A stretch of 5,728 nucleotides of DNA from Planctomycetota bacterium (GTDB taxonomy: Bacteria; Planctomycetota; Phycisphaerae; UBA1845; PWPN01), in assembly GCA_016209665.1 (NCBI GenBank), contig JACQVT010000063.1, positions 1 through 5,728 on the forward strand, read 5' to 3'. The position numbers were made by a program, and so were the translations under genes. The notes below the pieces were generated by a model. It was not told the DNA's origin and made no database searches. It saw nothing but the letters and a program-made list of their open reading frames with translations. How positions within the stretch are numbered: the first letter of the stretch is position 1; every line of letters starts with the position of its first letter. Positions 1 to 5,728 of this stretch are shown here, piece after piece.

Positions 1-1046
1 ACTACACCGTGCGCGAGCCCATCGGCGTGACGGCCCACATCGCGCCCTGGAACTACCCGCTGAGGCTGGCGATGCGGAGCGTGGCCCCGGCCCTGGCGGC
101 GGGGAACACCGTGGTGCTCAAGCCCGCGTCGGAGACGCCGATCACCGCGCTGTTCATGGGCGAGGTGATGGCCGAGGCCGGCATCCCGCCGGGAGTGTTC
201 AACGTGGTGGCCGGCCGTGGATCGGAGGCGGGTCAGGCCCTCGTAACTCACCCGGACGTCAACCAGATCGCGTTCACCGGCTCGCTCGAAGTCGGCATCG
301 AAGTGATGAAACAGGCGGCGAACAACGTCGTGCCCGTCACGCTGGAACTCGGCGGCAAGTCGCCGAACATCGTGTTCGCCGACGCCGACCTGGACGCGGC
401 CATCGAAGGCACGATCAAGGCGATCTTCGTCAACGCCGGGCAGATCTGCTGCGCGGGAACGCGCCTGCTGCTCGACTCGTCGATCTACGACCGTTTCGTC
501 GAGCGGCTCGTCGAGCGGACGCGGCGAGTCACGGTGGGCCCCGGGATCACGGACCCGGACATGGGCCCGCTGGTCTCCCAGAAGCAACAGCAGGTGGTGC
601 TGGACTACATCGACCTGGGTCTGCGCGAAGGCGGCGAAGTCCTGACGGGCGGGCGTAAACCGGATCAGCCCGCCTGCCGCCGCGGGTGGTTCGTGGAGCC
701 GACGCTGCTGCACAAAGTGGCCAACACGGCCCGCGTCGCCCAGGAGGAGATCTTTGGGCCGGTGCTGACCATCATCCCGTTCCGCGGCGACGACGAAGCC
801 GTTCGGATCGCCAACGAGAGCCAGTACGGCCTGGTGGCGGGCGTCTGGACGTCGAACCTCGACCGGGCTCACCGGACGGCAGCGCGGCTTCAGGCGGGCC
901 AGGTTTACGTCAACGATTTCTTCAACACCCCGGTCGCAAGTCCGTTCGGCGGCTACAAGCGAAGCGGCTTTGGCCGGGAGCGCGGGCTCGAGGCACTCTA
1001 CCACTATACGCAGACCAAGTGCGTGTGCGTGAAACTGAAGGAGTAG
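1..1046 (+). CDS. NAD(P)-dependent aldehyde dehydrogenase, 5'-truncated
   Basis: Oxidises an aldehyde to a carboxylic acid with NAD(P)+, probably in the cytoplasm. The reading frame is already open at the window edge (Tyr-Thr precede the GTG at 9, which is internal), so roughly the first 130-150 residues of a normal 480-500-residue enzyme are missing. Counting that GTG as residue 1, the ALDH landmarks appear in order: PWNYPL, the cofactor-binding stretch ending in LKPAS, FTGS near residue 90, LELGGKSPN with the general-base Glu at 113, GQICCAG with the nucleophilic Cys at 147, and EEIFGPV in the last third. The Glu-to-Cys spacing of 34 equals that of human ALDH2 (268 to 302), so the catalytic core is intact. 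The end (PFGGYKRSGFGRE) is typical of the betaine/aromatic-aldehyde class, but the substrate is unknown. It is the first visible gene of an operon with the SDR and UbiD genes. Confidence 0.95.
   Translation, partial: YTVREPIGVTAHIAPWNYPLRLAMRSVAPALAAGNTVVLKPASETPITALFMGEVMAEAGIPPGVFNVVAGRGSEAGQALVTHPDVNQIAFTGSLEVGIEVMKQAANNVVPVTLELGGKSPNIVFADADLDAAIEGTIKAIFVNAGQICCAGTRLLLDSSIYDRFVERLVERTRRVTVGPGITDPDMGPLVSQKQQQVVLDYIDLGLREGGEVLTGGRKPDQPACRRGWFVEPTLLHKVANTARVAQEEIFGPVLTIIPFRGDDEAVRIANESQYGLVAGVWTSNLDRAHRTAARLQAGQVYVNDFFNTPVASPFGGYKRSGFGRERGLEALYHYTQTKCVCVKLKE
1038..1043 (+). promoter_or_regulatory. Ribosome binding site of the SDR gene
   Basis: AAGGAG lies inside the last codons of the aldehyde dehydrogenase gene, six bases before the ATG at 1050. 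It supports that start and close translational linkage of the two genes. Confidence 0.75.
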
Positions 1047-1049
1047 CCT

Positions 1050-1790
1050 ATGCGTCTGAAGGACCAGGTGATCCTGATTACAGGAGCGGCGCGGGGCATC
1101 GGACTGGTATACGCCCAGCGGTGCGTCGACGAGGGGGCGAACGTCATAATCGCGGACATCGATGTGGGACACGCGGATCAGCCCACCTCCCCACACCCGG
1201 ACATCCTGTTCGTCCGCACCGACATCACGCAGCCGGAGCAGACGGACCGGCTCGTGAGCGAGGCGGTCAAACGCTTCTCGCGGCTCGACTGCCTGATCAA
1301 TAACGCGGCCCTGTTCACCGCGTTGAGGCGGCGTCCCCTGGAAGAGCTGACGGCGGAGGACTGGCAGCAGGTCCTGTGGGTCAACGTCATCGGGGCGTTC
1401 AACTGTATCAAGTCGGCCGTGCCGGTGATGAAGAAGGCCAAGAAGGGCAAGATCATCAACATCGCCTCGAACGTGGTTCACAAGGGGCTGCCCTACCTGC
1501 TCGCCTACGTCGCGTCGAAGGGGGCCATCGTGGCCATGACCCGGGCCCTGGCCCGGGAGCTGGGACCGGACGGCATCAACGTGAACGGCATCGCTCCCGG
1601 CTACGTGCTGCATGAAGGCACCGGGCCGACCGACGCCGGCCGCAACGAGCAGGTCGCGCGGCTGCGGTCGCTCGGCCGGACCGAGATGCCCGACGATCTG
1701 TGCGGCGCCATGGTGTTCCTCGCTTCTGCCGACAGCGACTTCGTCACCGGCCAGACCTTGGTCGTGGACGGCGGGGAGATCTTCGCGTGA
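1050..1790 (+). CDS. Short-chain dehydrogenase/reductase (SDR), classical type
   Basis: A 246-residue classical SDR of the usual family length, interconverting an alcohol and a carbonyl compound. The Rossmann motif TGAARGIG is at residues 11-18. An Asp at 36 (IIADID), at the end of the second strand, points to NAD(H) rather than NADP(H). NNAA is at 84-87, and the catalytic tetrad reads Asn112, Ser140, Tyr153, Lys157 (YVASK). The APGYV segment after the active site and the C-terminal VTGQTLVVDGGE match the family. The ATG start is supported by AAGGAG six bases upstream and comes only three bases after the aldehyde dehydrogenase stop. The last bases overlap the UbiD start codon. From context it may oxidise an alcohol, or handle a ring ketone, in the same pathway as its neighbours. 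SDR substrate specificity cannot be read from sequence; a FabG-like role is possible but less likely in this operon. Confidence 0.94.
   Translation: MRLKDQVILITGAARGIGLVYAQRCVDEGANVIIADIDVGHADQPTSPHPDILFVRTDITQPEQTDRLVSEAVKRFSRLDCLINNAALFTALRRRPLEELTAEDWQQVLWVNVIGAFNCIKSAVPVMKKAKKGKIINIASNVVHKGLPYLLAYVASKGAIVAMTRALARELGPDGINVNGIAPGYVLHEGTGPTDAGRNEQVARLRSLGRTEMPDDLCGAMVFLASADSDFVTGQTLVVDGGEIFA
1773..1778 (+). promoter_or_regulatory. Ribosome binding site that fixes the UbiD start
   Basis: GGGGAG sits eight bases before the GTG at 1787, inside the SDR coding end. It favours that GTG over start codons further upstream in the same frame, such as an ATG at 1700. Confidence 0.6.
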
Positions 1791-3262
1791 GCGGGCCCTT
1801 CGCCAGCCTGCGCGACTACCTGAGTCATCTGGAAGCGGCGGGCGGCCTCCGCCGGGTCGAGTGCGCGGTCGACAAGGACCGCGAGCTGGCCTGCATCGCG
1901 CGGTGGGCCATGGAAGGCACACCCGAGGAGGAGCAGTACGCCCTGCGGTTCGGAAACGTGACCGGCTACCGCACGCCGGTGGTGGTCAACGTCTATGCCA
2001 ACCACGCGCGGTACGCTGAGGTCCTGGACGTCGGCGTCGAGAGGCTGCTCGAACGTTGGGCGGAGGCGATGGCCGGCCCGCACCCCCCGCACCGCGTGGA
2101 CTCGGCGCCGGTGTTCGAGGTATGCGACACCGAGCCGGACCTGACCACCCTGCCCATTCCGGTCTGGACGCCGGGCCGCGATGCGGGCCCGTACCTGTCG
2201 TCGGCGGTAGTCATTACCAAGGACCCCCAAACCGGCGTGCAGAACCTGGCAACGTACCGCATTCAGGTCCAAAGCCCGCGACGAGCGGGCGTTTTCTTTG
2301 GCAGCCGTCTCCAGCATGGCGCCCTGCACCACTCGGCATGGACGAAGCTGGGCCGGCCGACGCCAGTGGCGCTCGCTCTGGGTGTGCCGCCCGCGGTCCA
2401 CTTTGCCGCGGCGGCCAAGACCGCGCCCGGCATCGACGAGATGACGATCGCCGGCGGGCTGACCGGCGCCCCCATCGATGTCGTTCAGGCGAGGACGGTC
2501 GACCTGGTCGTACCGGCCCAGGCTGAGTACGTGATCGAGGGCTTCATCCCCCCCGCCGCCGAGCAAATGGAGGGTCCGTTCGGCGAGGCGCTGGGATACA
2601 TGAACGAGGCAGCTCCGGCGCCGTACATGGACCTGACCTGCATCTGCCATCGCGCCGACCCCATCTTTCACGGCTACGTGCAGCAGTTGCCGCCGTCCGA
2701 CGGGCATATCGTGATGGAGATCGGCGTTCTGGGGCCGCTGTGGTATTACCTGACCCGCAAGCTCAAGCTCAAAGGCATCCGCGACATGGCGATCGCCCCC
2801 GGCAGTGCCGGCGTGGCCTGGCTGATCGTGCAGATCGAGGCCGGCCGCAGCGCGGAGGCGGACTCGATCGGACGGGTGCTGGCCCGGCTCAATTTCGGCC
2901 AGAAGTACATCCTGCTCGTGGACGAGGACATCGACATCCGCGACCCGCACACACTCAACTGGGCGATCAGCGCCCGCGTCGATCCGCACCGCGACATCAC
3001 GCTCATCGACGACGTCAAGACCTGGCAGCTCGATCCGGCAGTGATGCGGCGGGCGGCCGGGCTCGGCGTGGTCGAGCCGCCCTATATCTGTTCGATGGCG
3101 GTGGTCAACGCGACCGTGCGCTGCCCGGTACCGGAGATCTCGCTGCCCAGCCGGCAGTTGATGGACAAGGCACTGGAACGCTGGCCGGAGACCCGCCTGC
3201 CGCCCATCCGCCCACGACAACGGATCAGACGGCTGCTGAATACCCACGGTGACTCTGGATAA
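1787..3262 (+). CDS. UbiD-family prenylated-FMN-dependent (de)carboxylase
   Basis: A 491-residue protein of normal UbiD length, reversibly decarboxylating an aromatic or alpha,beta-unsaturated acid with prenylated FMN and a divalent metal. The start is GTG 1787, overlapping the SDR stop as GTGA: from there the protein opens with the family-typical SLRDYLSHLEAAGGLRRVE, whereas upstream frame-mates encode only Arg-rich shadow sequence. Likely cofactor/metal residues are Asn153, Arg158 (NLATYR, same five-residue spacing as Asn168/Arg173 of fungal Fdc1), His177, and Glu262 in EGPFGE. The C-terminal half has VDEDIDIRD and RVDPHRD, also conserved. At the position where E. coli UbiD has PPDE, this protein reads PPSD with Asp305, a conservative change of an expected active-site Glu. 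No UbiX flavin prenyltransferase gene is visible, so the cofactor must come from elsewhere in the genome. The catabolic neighbours argue against a role in ubiquinone synthesis, so the symbol ubiD is not assigned. Confidence 0.92.
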   Translation: MSGPFASLRDYLSHLEAAGGLRRVECAVDKDRELACIARWAMEGTPEEEQYALRFGNVTGYRTPVVVNVYANHARYAEVLDVGVERLLERWAEAMAGPHPPHRVDSAPVFEVCDTEPDLTTLPIPVWTPGRDAGPYLSSAVVITKDPQTGVQNLATYRIQVQSPRRAGVFFGSRLQHGALHHSAWTKLGRPTPVALALGVPPAVHFAAAAKTAPGIDEMTIAGGLTGAPIDVVQARTVDLVVPAQAEYVIEGFIPPAAEQMEGPFGEALGYMNEAAPAPYMDLTCICHRADPIFHGYVQQLPPSDGHIVMEIGVLGPLWYYLTRKLKLKGIRDMAIAPGSAGVAWLIVQIEAGRSAEADSIGRVLARLNFGQKYILLVDEDIDIRDPHTLNWAISARVDPHRDITLIDDVKTWQLDPAVMRRAAGLGVVEPPYICSMAVVNATVRCPVPEISLPSRQLMDKALERWPETRLPPIRPRQRIRRLLNTHGDSG

Positions 3263-3312
3263 TGCTGGAAGGTCGCGACGCCGCGGCGGGTTGCTGATGG
3301 CAAGGATGCCGA
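3263..3312. other. Convergent intergenic gap with GC palindromes
   Basis: Fifty bases separate the stops of the UbiD gene and the GNAT gene. They contain two adjoining perfect palindromes, GTCGCGAC (3272-3279) and CGCCGCGGCG (3279-3288). Neither has a loop or a following T-tract, so I cannot call an intrinsic terminator, although transcripts converge here. Confidence 0.4.
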
Positions 3313-4008
3313 TCACTCAGGCAGAACTTCCAGGTCCTTGTGCATCATGAAATGGTCGTGGTTGGTGTCGCCGGGCGAGGTGCGCTTCCATCCAACTGCG
3401 GCGTAGACACGCTGGGCTCGTATGTTGTTCCGGTTAACCAGCCCACAAACGCGCCGGGCACTGCGCCGCCTCGCCTGCTCCTCCATGTCGAGCATGAGGT
3501 CGAAACCGATGTTGCCGAACCGGTAGTCAGCGTCTACGATCAATTGGGCGACGTACTCCGTTTTCCCGTCCAACAGACCATCTTGGGCTGCGAACGCCGA
3601 CATCTGCTCCTTGCCTCCGCGGCCGAAAAAACGCGCCTTGATTCTGCGAACCAGAAACCTGTTCACATAGCGCCACAGCCGCGGCGAGGTCCAGATGCGC
3701 CACTTTAGGTGGCGAAGGGCGAGCGCGTGCGTCACCAGAGCGCTGGATTGATTCATCTTGGGTTGCGGCACGCTGAGACAGAAGCCCACCATCCGTCGGT
3801 CGGCCTTCAACATCGCAATGCGGCAGGCCATGTCGGCGCCGGCCGACAAGCATCGTTGCCTGAACGCCTCCTTGATGCAAGCGAGGCCCAACAAGACATC
3901 GACGCCGCCCTCCCACCAGCGCGAGAAGGCCCGGCTCAATGGATCAAGGAGGTCCTCGGAGAGGTCCACGATGTCGATCGGGTAGAGTTTCCTGTCGTAG
4001 ACGGCCAT
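3313..4008 (-). CDS. GNAT-family N-acetyltransferase
   Basis: A 231-residue protein whose last third is a GNAT fold, transferring an acyl group from acyl-CoA to an unknown amine. Visible are the strand/loop YVAQLIVDADYRFGNIGFDLM (residues 152-172, with one base-pairing-independent degenerate site) and the C-terminal N-x-x-A-x-x-x-Y-x-x-x-GWK pattern typical of the superfamily. The acetyl-CoA loop is degenerate: RFGNIG where the R/Q-x-x-G-x-G/A rule expects Gly, not Asn, at position four. Residues 99-130 form a strongly basic, Trp-rich stretch (11 Arg/Lys in 32) that could contact an anionic substrate or membrane. The ATG at 4008 is preferred; a TTG at 4014 would add two residues and sits only four bases from the ribosome site. 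Sampled 60-base lines are 52-65% GC here against 70-77% in the neighbours, suggesting separate acquisition. It is transcribed alone. The substrate is unknown. Confidence 0.85.
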   Translation of the reverse strand: MAVYDRKLYPIDIVDLSEDLLDPLSRAFSRWWEGGVDVLLGLACIKEAFRQRCLSAGADMACRIAMLKADRRMVGFCLSVPQPKMNQSSALVTHALALRHLKWRIWTSPRLWRYVNRFLVRRIKARFFGRGGKEQMSAFAAQDGLLDGKTEYVAQLIVDADYRFGNIGFDLMLDMEEQARRRSARRVCGLVNRNNIRAQRVYAAVGWKRTSPGDTNHDHFMMHKDLEVLPE

Positions 4009-4018
4009 CGCCAAGTGG

Positions 4019-4025
4019 TCCCTCT
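4019..4025 (-). promoter_or_regulatory. Ribosome binding site of the GNAT gene
   Basis: On the minus strand AGAGGGA ends ten bases before the ATG at 4008 and four bases before the alternative TTG at 4014. It does not decide cleanly between them. Confidence 0.5.
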
Positions 4026-4037
4026 GCCGGTGGATCG

Positions 4038-4066
4038 ATTGTAGTTAGCGCTCCAATTGCGGTCAA
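4038..4066 (-). promoter_or_regulatory. Sigma-70-type promoter of the GNAT gene
   Basis: Read on the minus strand, a -35 box TTGACC (4066-4061) and a -10 box TACAAT (4043-4038) are separated by exactly 17 bases. Each matches the housekeeping consensus at five of six positions. Transcription would begin near the A at about 4031, leaving a leader of about 22 bases that contains the ribosome site. Such a good match is striking in DNA this GC-rich. The assignment assumes a housekeeping sigma factor with E. coli-like specificity. Confidence 0.65.
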
Positions 4067-4111
4067 CTTTGGTCCTTGCTGGACGCGATTACCCTGAGCT
4101 AGAAGACCGCT

Positions 4112-4123
4112 CTGACCCGTCAG
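4112..4123. repeat. Short inverted repeat before the ACP gene
   Basis: CTGAC and GTCAG flank a CC spacer, ending five bases before the ribosome site of the ACP gene. It could be an operator half-site pair or a weak leader hairpin, but five-base arms can arise by chance. Confidence 0.2.
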
Positions 4124-4128
4124 CGGGC

Positions 4129-4136
4129 GGGAGGAA
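4129..4136 (+). promoter_or_regulatory. Strong ribosome binding site of the ACP gene
   Basis: GGGAGGAA stands six bases before the ATG at 4143, the best Shine-Dalgarno match in the window. It supports both the start and the reality of this short gene. Confidence 0.8.
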
Positions 4137-4142
4137 TTCCGG

Positions 4143-4391
4143 ATGAATGACGATGCGGGCCTTGACGAGGCGTTGCGGCGGATCTTCCAGCGGGTGTTCG
4201 AGATGCTCCCGCAGTCCATCACCGACGACACCCGGCGCGGGCAATCCGAGCGGTGGGACTCGCTGGGACACCTGGAACTGCTGGAGGCGCTGAGCCAGGA
4301 GTTCAAGATCGAGATCCCGCCCGAGGAGGCCCTGCAGATGGACACGTTTGCCGCGGTGAGGCAGACGGTGCGGCAGTTGCGCAGCCAGTGA
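4143..4391 (+). CDS. Stand-alone acyl carrier protein
   Basis: An 82-residue protein of normal acyl carrier protein size. A phosphopantetheinyl transferase would attach the 4'-phosphopantetheine arm to Ser40 in the motif WDSLGHLELLEAL, after which it carries an acyl or aminoacyl thioester for partner enzymes. A following segment FKIEIPPEEALQMDTF matches helix III and its lead-in, and the end (AAVRQTVRQL) matches the last helix. The Trp before DSL and the His two residues after Leu recall specialised carrier proteins of polysaccharide, lipid or natural-product loci more than the housekeeping AcpP, which usually has DSLD. The start has a strong ribosome site. hldE follows after 18 bases in the same frame, so the two are probably co-transcribed. 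No partner ketosynthase, ligase or acyltransferase is visible; the divergent GNAT gene is not an obvious partner. Confidence 0.9.
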   Translation: MNDDAGLDEALRRIFQRVFEMLPQSITDDTRRGQSERWDSLGHLELLEALSQEFKIEIPPEEALQMDTFAAVRQTVRQLRSQ

Positions 4392-4399
4392 CGCCCCAC

Positions 4400-4405
4400 G
4401 GAGGA
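4400..4405 (+). promoter_or_regulatory. Ribosome binding site that fixes the hldE GTG start
   Basis: GGAGGA lies four bases before GTG 4410. An in-frame TGA at 4389-4391 (the ACP stop) bars any earlier start, and this GTG is the first start-type codon after it. Confidence 0.7.
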
Positions 4406-4409
4406 CGGC

Positions 4410-5728
4410 GTGTACCCGCGTTTGATCGAACTCGTCAAAGCCTTCAGCCACCAGCCGGTGCTGCTCATCGGCGATCTGATCCTCGACCGCTACGTGTACG
4501 GGGATGCCGACCGCATCAGCCCCGAGGCCCCGGTGCCCGTGCTCCACAAGCGAGGCGACGAAGACCGCGTGGGCGGCGCGGGCAGCGTGGCGGTGAACCT
4601 GGCCGAACTGGGCCTCGATGTGCTCTGCTGCGGCGTGGTGGGCCTGGACGACGCCGGCCACCGCGTGCGGGCGCTGTTGGAGACGCAGGGCATCTCCACC
4701 CGCGGAGTGCTGTCTCTGGCCGACCGCCCGACCACGACCAAGACCCGGTTCGTCGGCCTCGCCCAGCACCGCCACCGCCAGCAGCTCATCCGGGTCGATG
4801 ATGAGGTGACGCGGCCTCTGACCGAGGCCGACACCGCCCGGTGCCTTGACATCGCCGTGCGGGCCATGAAGAAGGCGTCGATCGTCTGCCTGGAGGACTA
4901 CGACAAGGGCCTGCTCTCCGCCGGCTTGTGTCAAAAAATCATCGAGGCCGCCGCCGCCGAGGGCAAGCCGGTGCTGGTCGACCCCGCCCGGCTGCACGAC
5001 TACGGCAAGTACCGCGGGGCGACGGTGCTCACACCGAACCGTTCGGAATTCCAGTTGATCGCCGCTTGTCCCGACGTATCGCTCGACACCATCACGGCTC
5101 ATGTTGAAGCCGCCATCGAGCGGTGCGACGTGCAGGGGATGCTGATCACGCTTGACCGCGAGGGCTGCCTGTTGGCCCTGCGGGGGAGCAAGCCCGTCCA
5201 GGTGCCGACGCGGCCGCGGGCGGTCTACGACAACACCGGCGCGGGCGACGCGGTGCTGGCCATGCTGGCGGCGGCCCGAATCGCGGGGGCCACCTGGGAG
5301 GAGGCGGCGTGGCTCACCAATATCGCGGGCGGGCTGGAGGTCGAGAAGTTCGGCTGCGTGCCCATCACCCGTGACGAGGTGCTGGCCGACCTGCGGCTGG
5401 CGGGGGCCCCCAGCGACACCAAAGTCCGCGACCTCGACGATCTGGCCATCGAGTTGAAGCTCCGCAAGAGCCGCGGCCAGACCGTCGCGTTCACCAACGG
5501 CTGCTACGACATCCTGCACGCCGGACACGTGCGGTTCCTCAACGAGTGTCGTCGCCTGGGCAACGTCGTGGTCGTCGGGCTGAACTCTGACGCCTCGGTG
5601 CGAGCCCAGGCCAAGGACGCCAACCGCCCCATCGTCCCCCAGGACCAGCGGGCCGAGGTTCTCGCCGCCCTACAGAGCGTTGACTACGTGGTGCTCTTCG
5701 ACGAGCCCACGCCCGTGCGGGTGATCGA
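4410..5728 (+). CDS. hldE: Bifunctional heptose-7-phosphate kinase / heptose-1-phosphate adenylyltransferase, 3'-truncated
   Basis: Phosphorylates D-glycero-beta-D-manno-heptose 7-phosphate at C1 and later adenylylates the heptose 1-phosphate, in the cytoplasmic route to ADP-heptose for the lipopolysaccharide inner core. 439 codons are present; the family is about 475-490 residues, so only the C-terminal tail is cut. The PfkB/ribokinase domain covers about residues 15-320: GDLILDRY (21-28), the glycine-rich VGGAGSVAVNLA (54-65), LTPNRSEF, and DNTGAGDA with the catalytic Asp at 280. The nucleotidyltransferase domain starts near 358 with FTNGCYDILHAGH (HxGH at 370-373), then GLNSDAS and NRPI. 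Small departures from the enterobacterial pattern are Ser59 where GGAxNVA usually has Asn, and AQAKDA in place of RLKG after NSDASV. The start is GTG 4410, supported by GGAGGA and by the TGA just upstream. It likely forms an operon with the ACP gene. Confidence 0.95.
   Translation, partial: MYPRLIELVKAFSHQPVLLIGDLILDRYVYGDADRISPEAPVPVLHKRGDEDRVGGAGSVAVNLAELGLDVLCCGVVGLDDAGHRVRALLETQGISTRGVLSLADRPTTTKTRFVGLAQHRHRQQLIRVDDEVTRPLTEADTARCLDIAVRAMKKASIVCLEDYDKGLLSAGLCQKIIEAAAAEGKPVLVDPARLHDYGKYRGATVLTPNRSEFQLIAACPDVSLDTITAHVEAAIERCDVQGMLITLDREGCLLALRGSKPVQVPTRPRAVYDNTGAGDAVLAMLAAARIAGATWEEAAWLTNIAGGLEVEKFGCVPITRDEVLADLRLAGAPSDTKVRDLDDLAIELKLRKSRGQTVAFTNGCYDILHAGHVRFLNECRRLGNVVVVGLNSDASVRAQAKDANRPIVPQDQRAEVLAALQSVDYVVLFDEPTPVRVI

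Noticed and set aside
686..1303. 205-codon plus-strand frame across the ALDH/SDR junction
   Set aside because: Arg/Gly/Pro-rich shadow overlapping two intact enzymes in other frames.
1700..1786. Upstream ATG extension of the UbiD gene
   Set aside because: The 29 extra residues are encoded inside the SDR C-terminus and do not resemble UbiD N-termini; GTG 1787 has a ribosome site and a family-like N-terminus.
3272..3288. Adjoining palindromes as a bidirectional terminator
   Set aside because: No loop and no T-tract on either strand, and short GC palindromes are frequent by chance in this composition.
1601..3316. 571-codon open frame on the minus strand opposite the UbiD gene
   Set aside because: Its translation is rich in Arg, His, Gly and Asp with no recognisable motif, and it lies opposite a clear UbiD gene. 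Long antisense frames are expected where wobble positions are mostly G or C.
4045..4059. AGCGCT and CAATTG palindromes between the GNAT promoter boxes
   Set aside because: Six-base palindromes are common by chance; no larger symmetry links them into an operator.
4089..5528. 479-codon open frame on the minus strand opposite the ACP and hldE genes
   Set aside because: Low-complexity composition without family motifs; the plus strand carries well-defined ACP and HldE motifs throughout, so this is a shadow frame.

Overview
The window is GC-rich bacterial DNA with tightly packed genes. The truncated gene at the right edge encodes an HldE-type heptose kinase/adenylyltransferase, an enzyme of ADP-heptose synthesis for lipopolysaccharide cores, so the host probably has a Gram-negative envelope. 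Frequent GTG starts, GC-rich wobble positions and the style of the HldE kinase domain (a histidine-rich stretch before a QQLIRVD segment) remind me of Planctomycetota. That is an impression from memory, not a database result, and a high-GC proteobacterium is not excluded.

Left part (1-3262, + strand): a three-gene operon with almost no spacing. It holds an aldehyde dehydrogenase cut by the window start, a short-chain dehydrogenase/reductase (3 bases between them), and a UbiD-family prenylated-FMN decarboxylase. The UbiD gene starts at a GTG that overlaps the stop codon of the SDR gene. Alcohol/ketone dehydrogenase, aldehyde dehydrogenase and decarboxylase fit a catabolic route that oxidises a (possibly aromatic or unsaturated) substrate to a carboxylic acid and then removes CO2. 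The substrate cannot be read from the sequence.

Middle (3263-4142): a single minus-strand GNAT acetyltransferase gene, convergent with the UbiD gene and divergent from the right-hand operon. It is less GC-rich than its neighbours and has its own near-consensus sigma-70-type promoter, which suggests an independently acquired, separately expressed gene.

Right part (4143-5728, + strand): a small stand-alone acyl carrier protein with a DSL phosphopantetheine site, followed 18 bases later by hldE. hldE has an N-terminal PfkB/ribokinase-type sugar kinase domain and a C-terminal HxGH nucleotidyltransferase domain, and runs off the window. The two lie in the same reading frame, separated by one TGA and six codons. 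The pairing hints at an envelope glycoconjugate locus continuing to the right.

I found no tRNA, rRNA, CRISPR array, insertion sequence or riboswitch. No obviously new system is visible. The most useful leads are the oxidoreductase/UbiD cassette with its Asp at the usual active-site Glu position, the ACP-hldE pairing, and the compact promoter of the GNAT gene.
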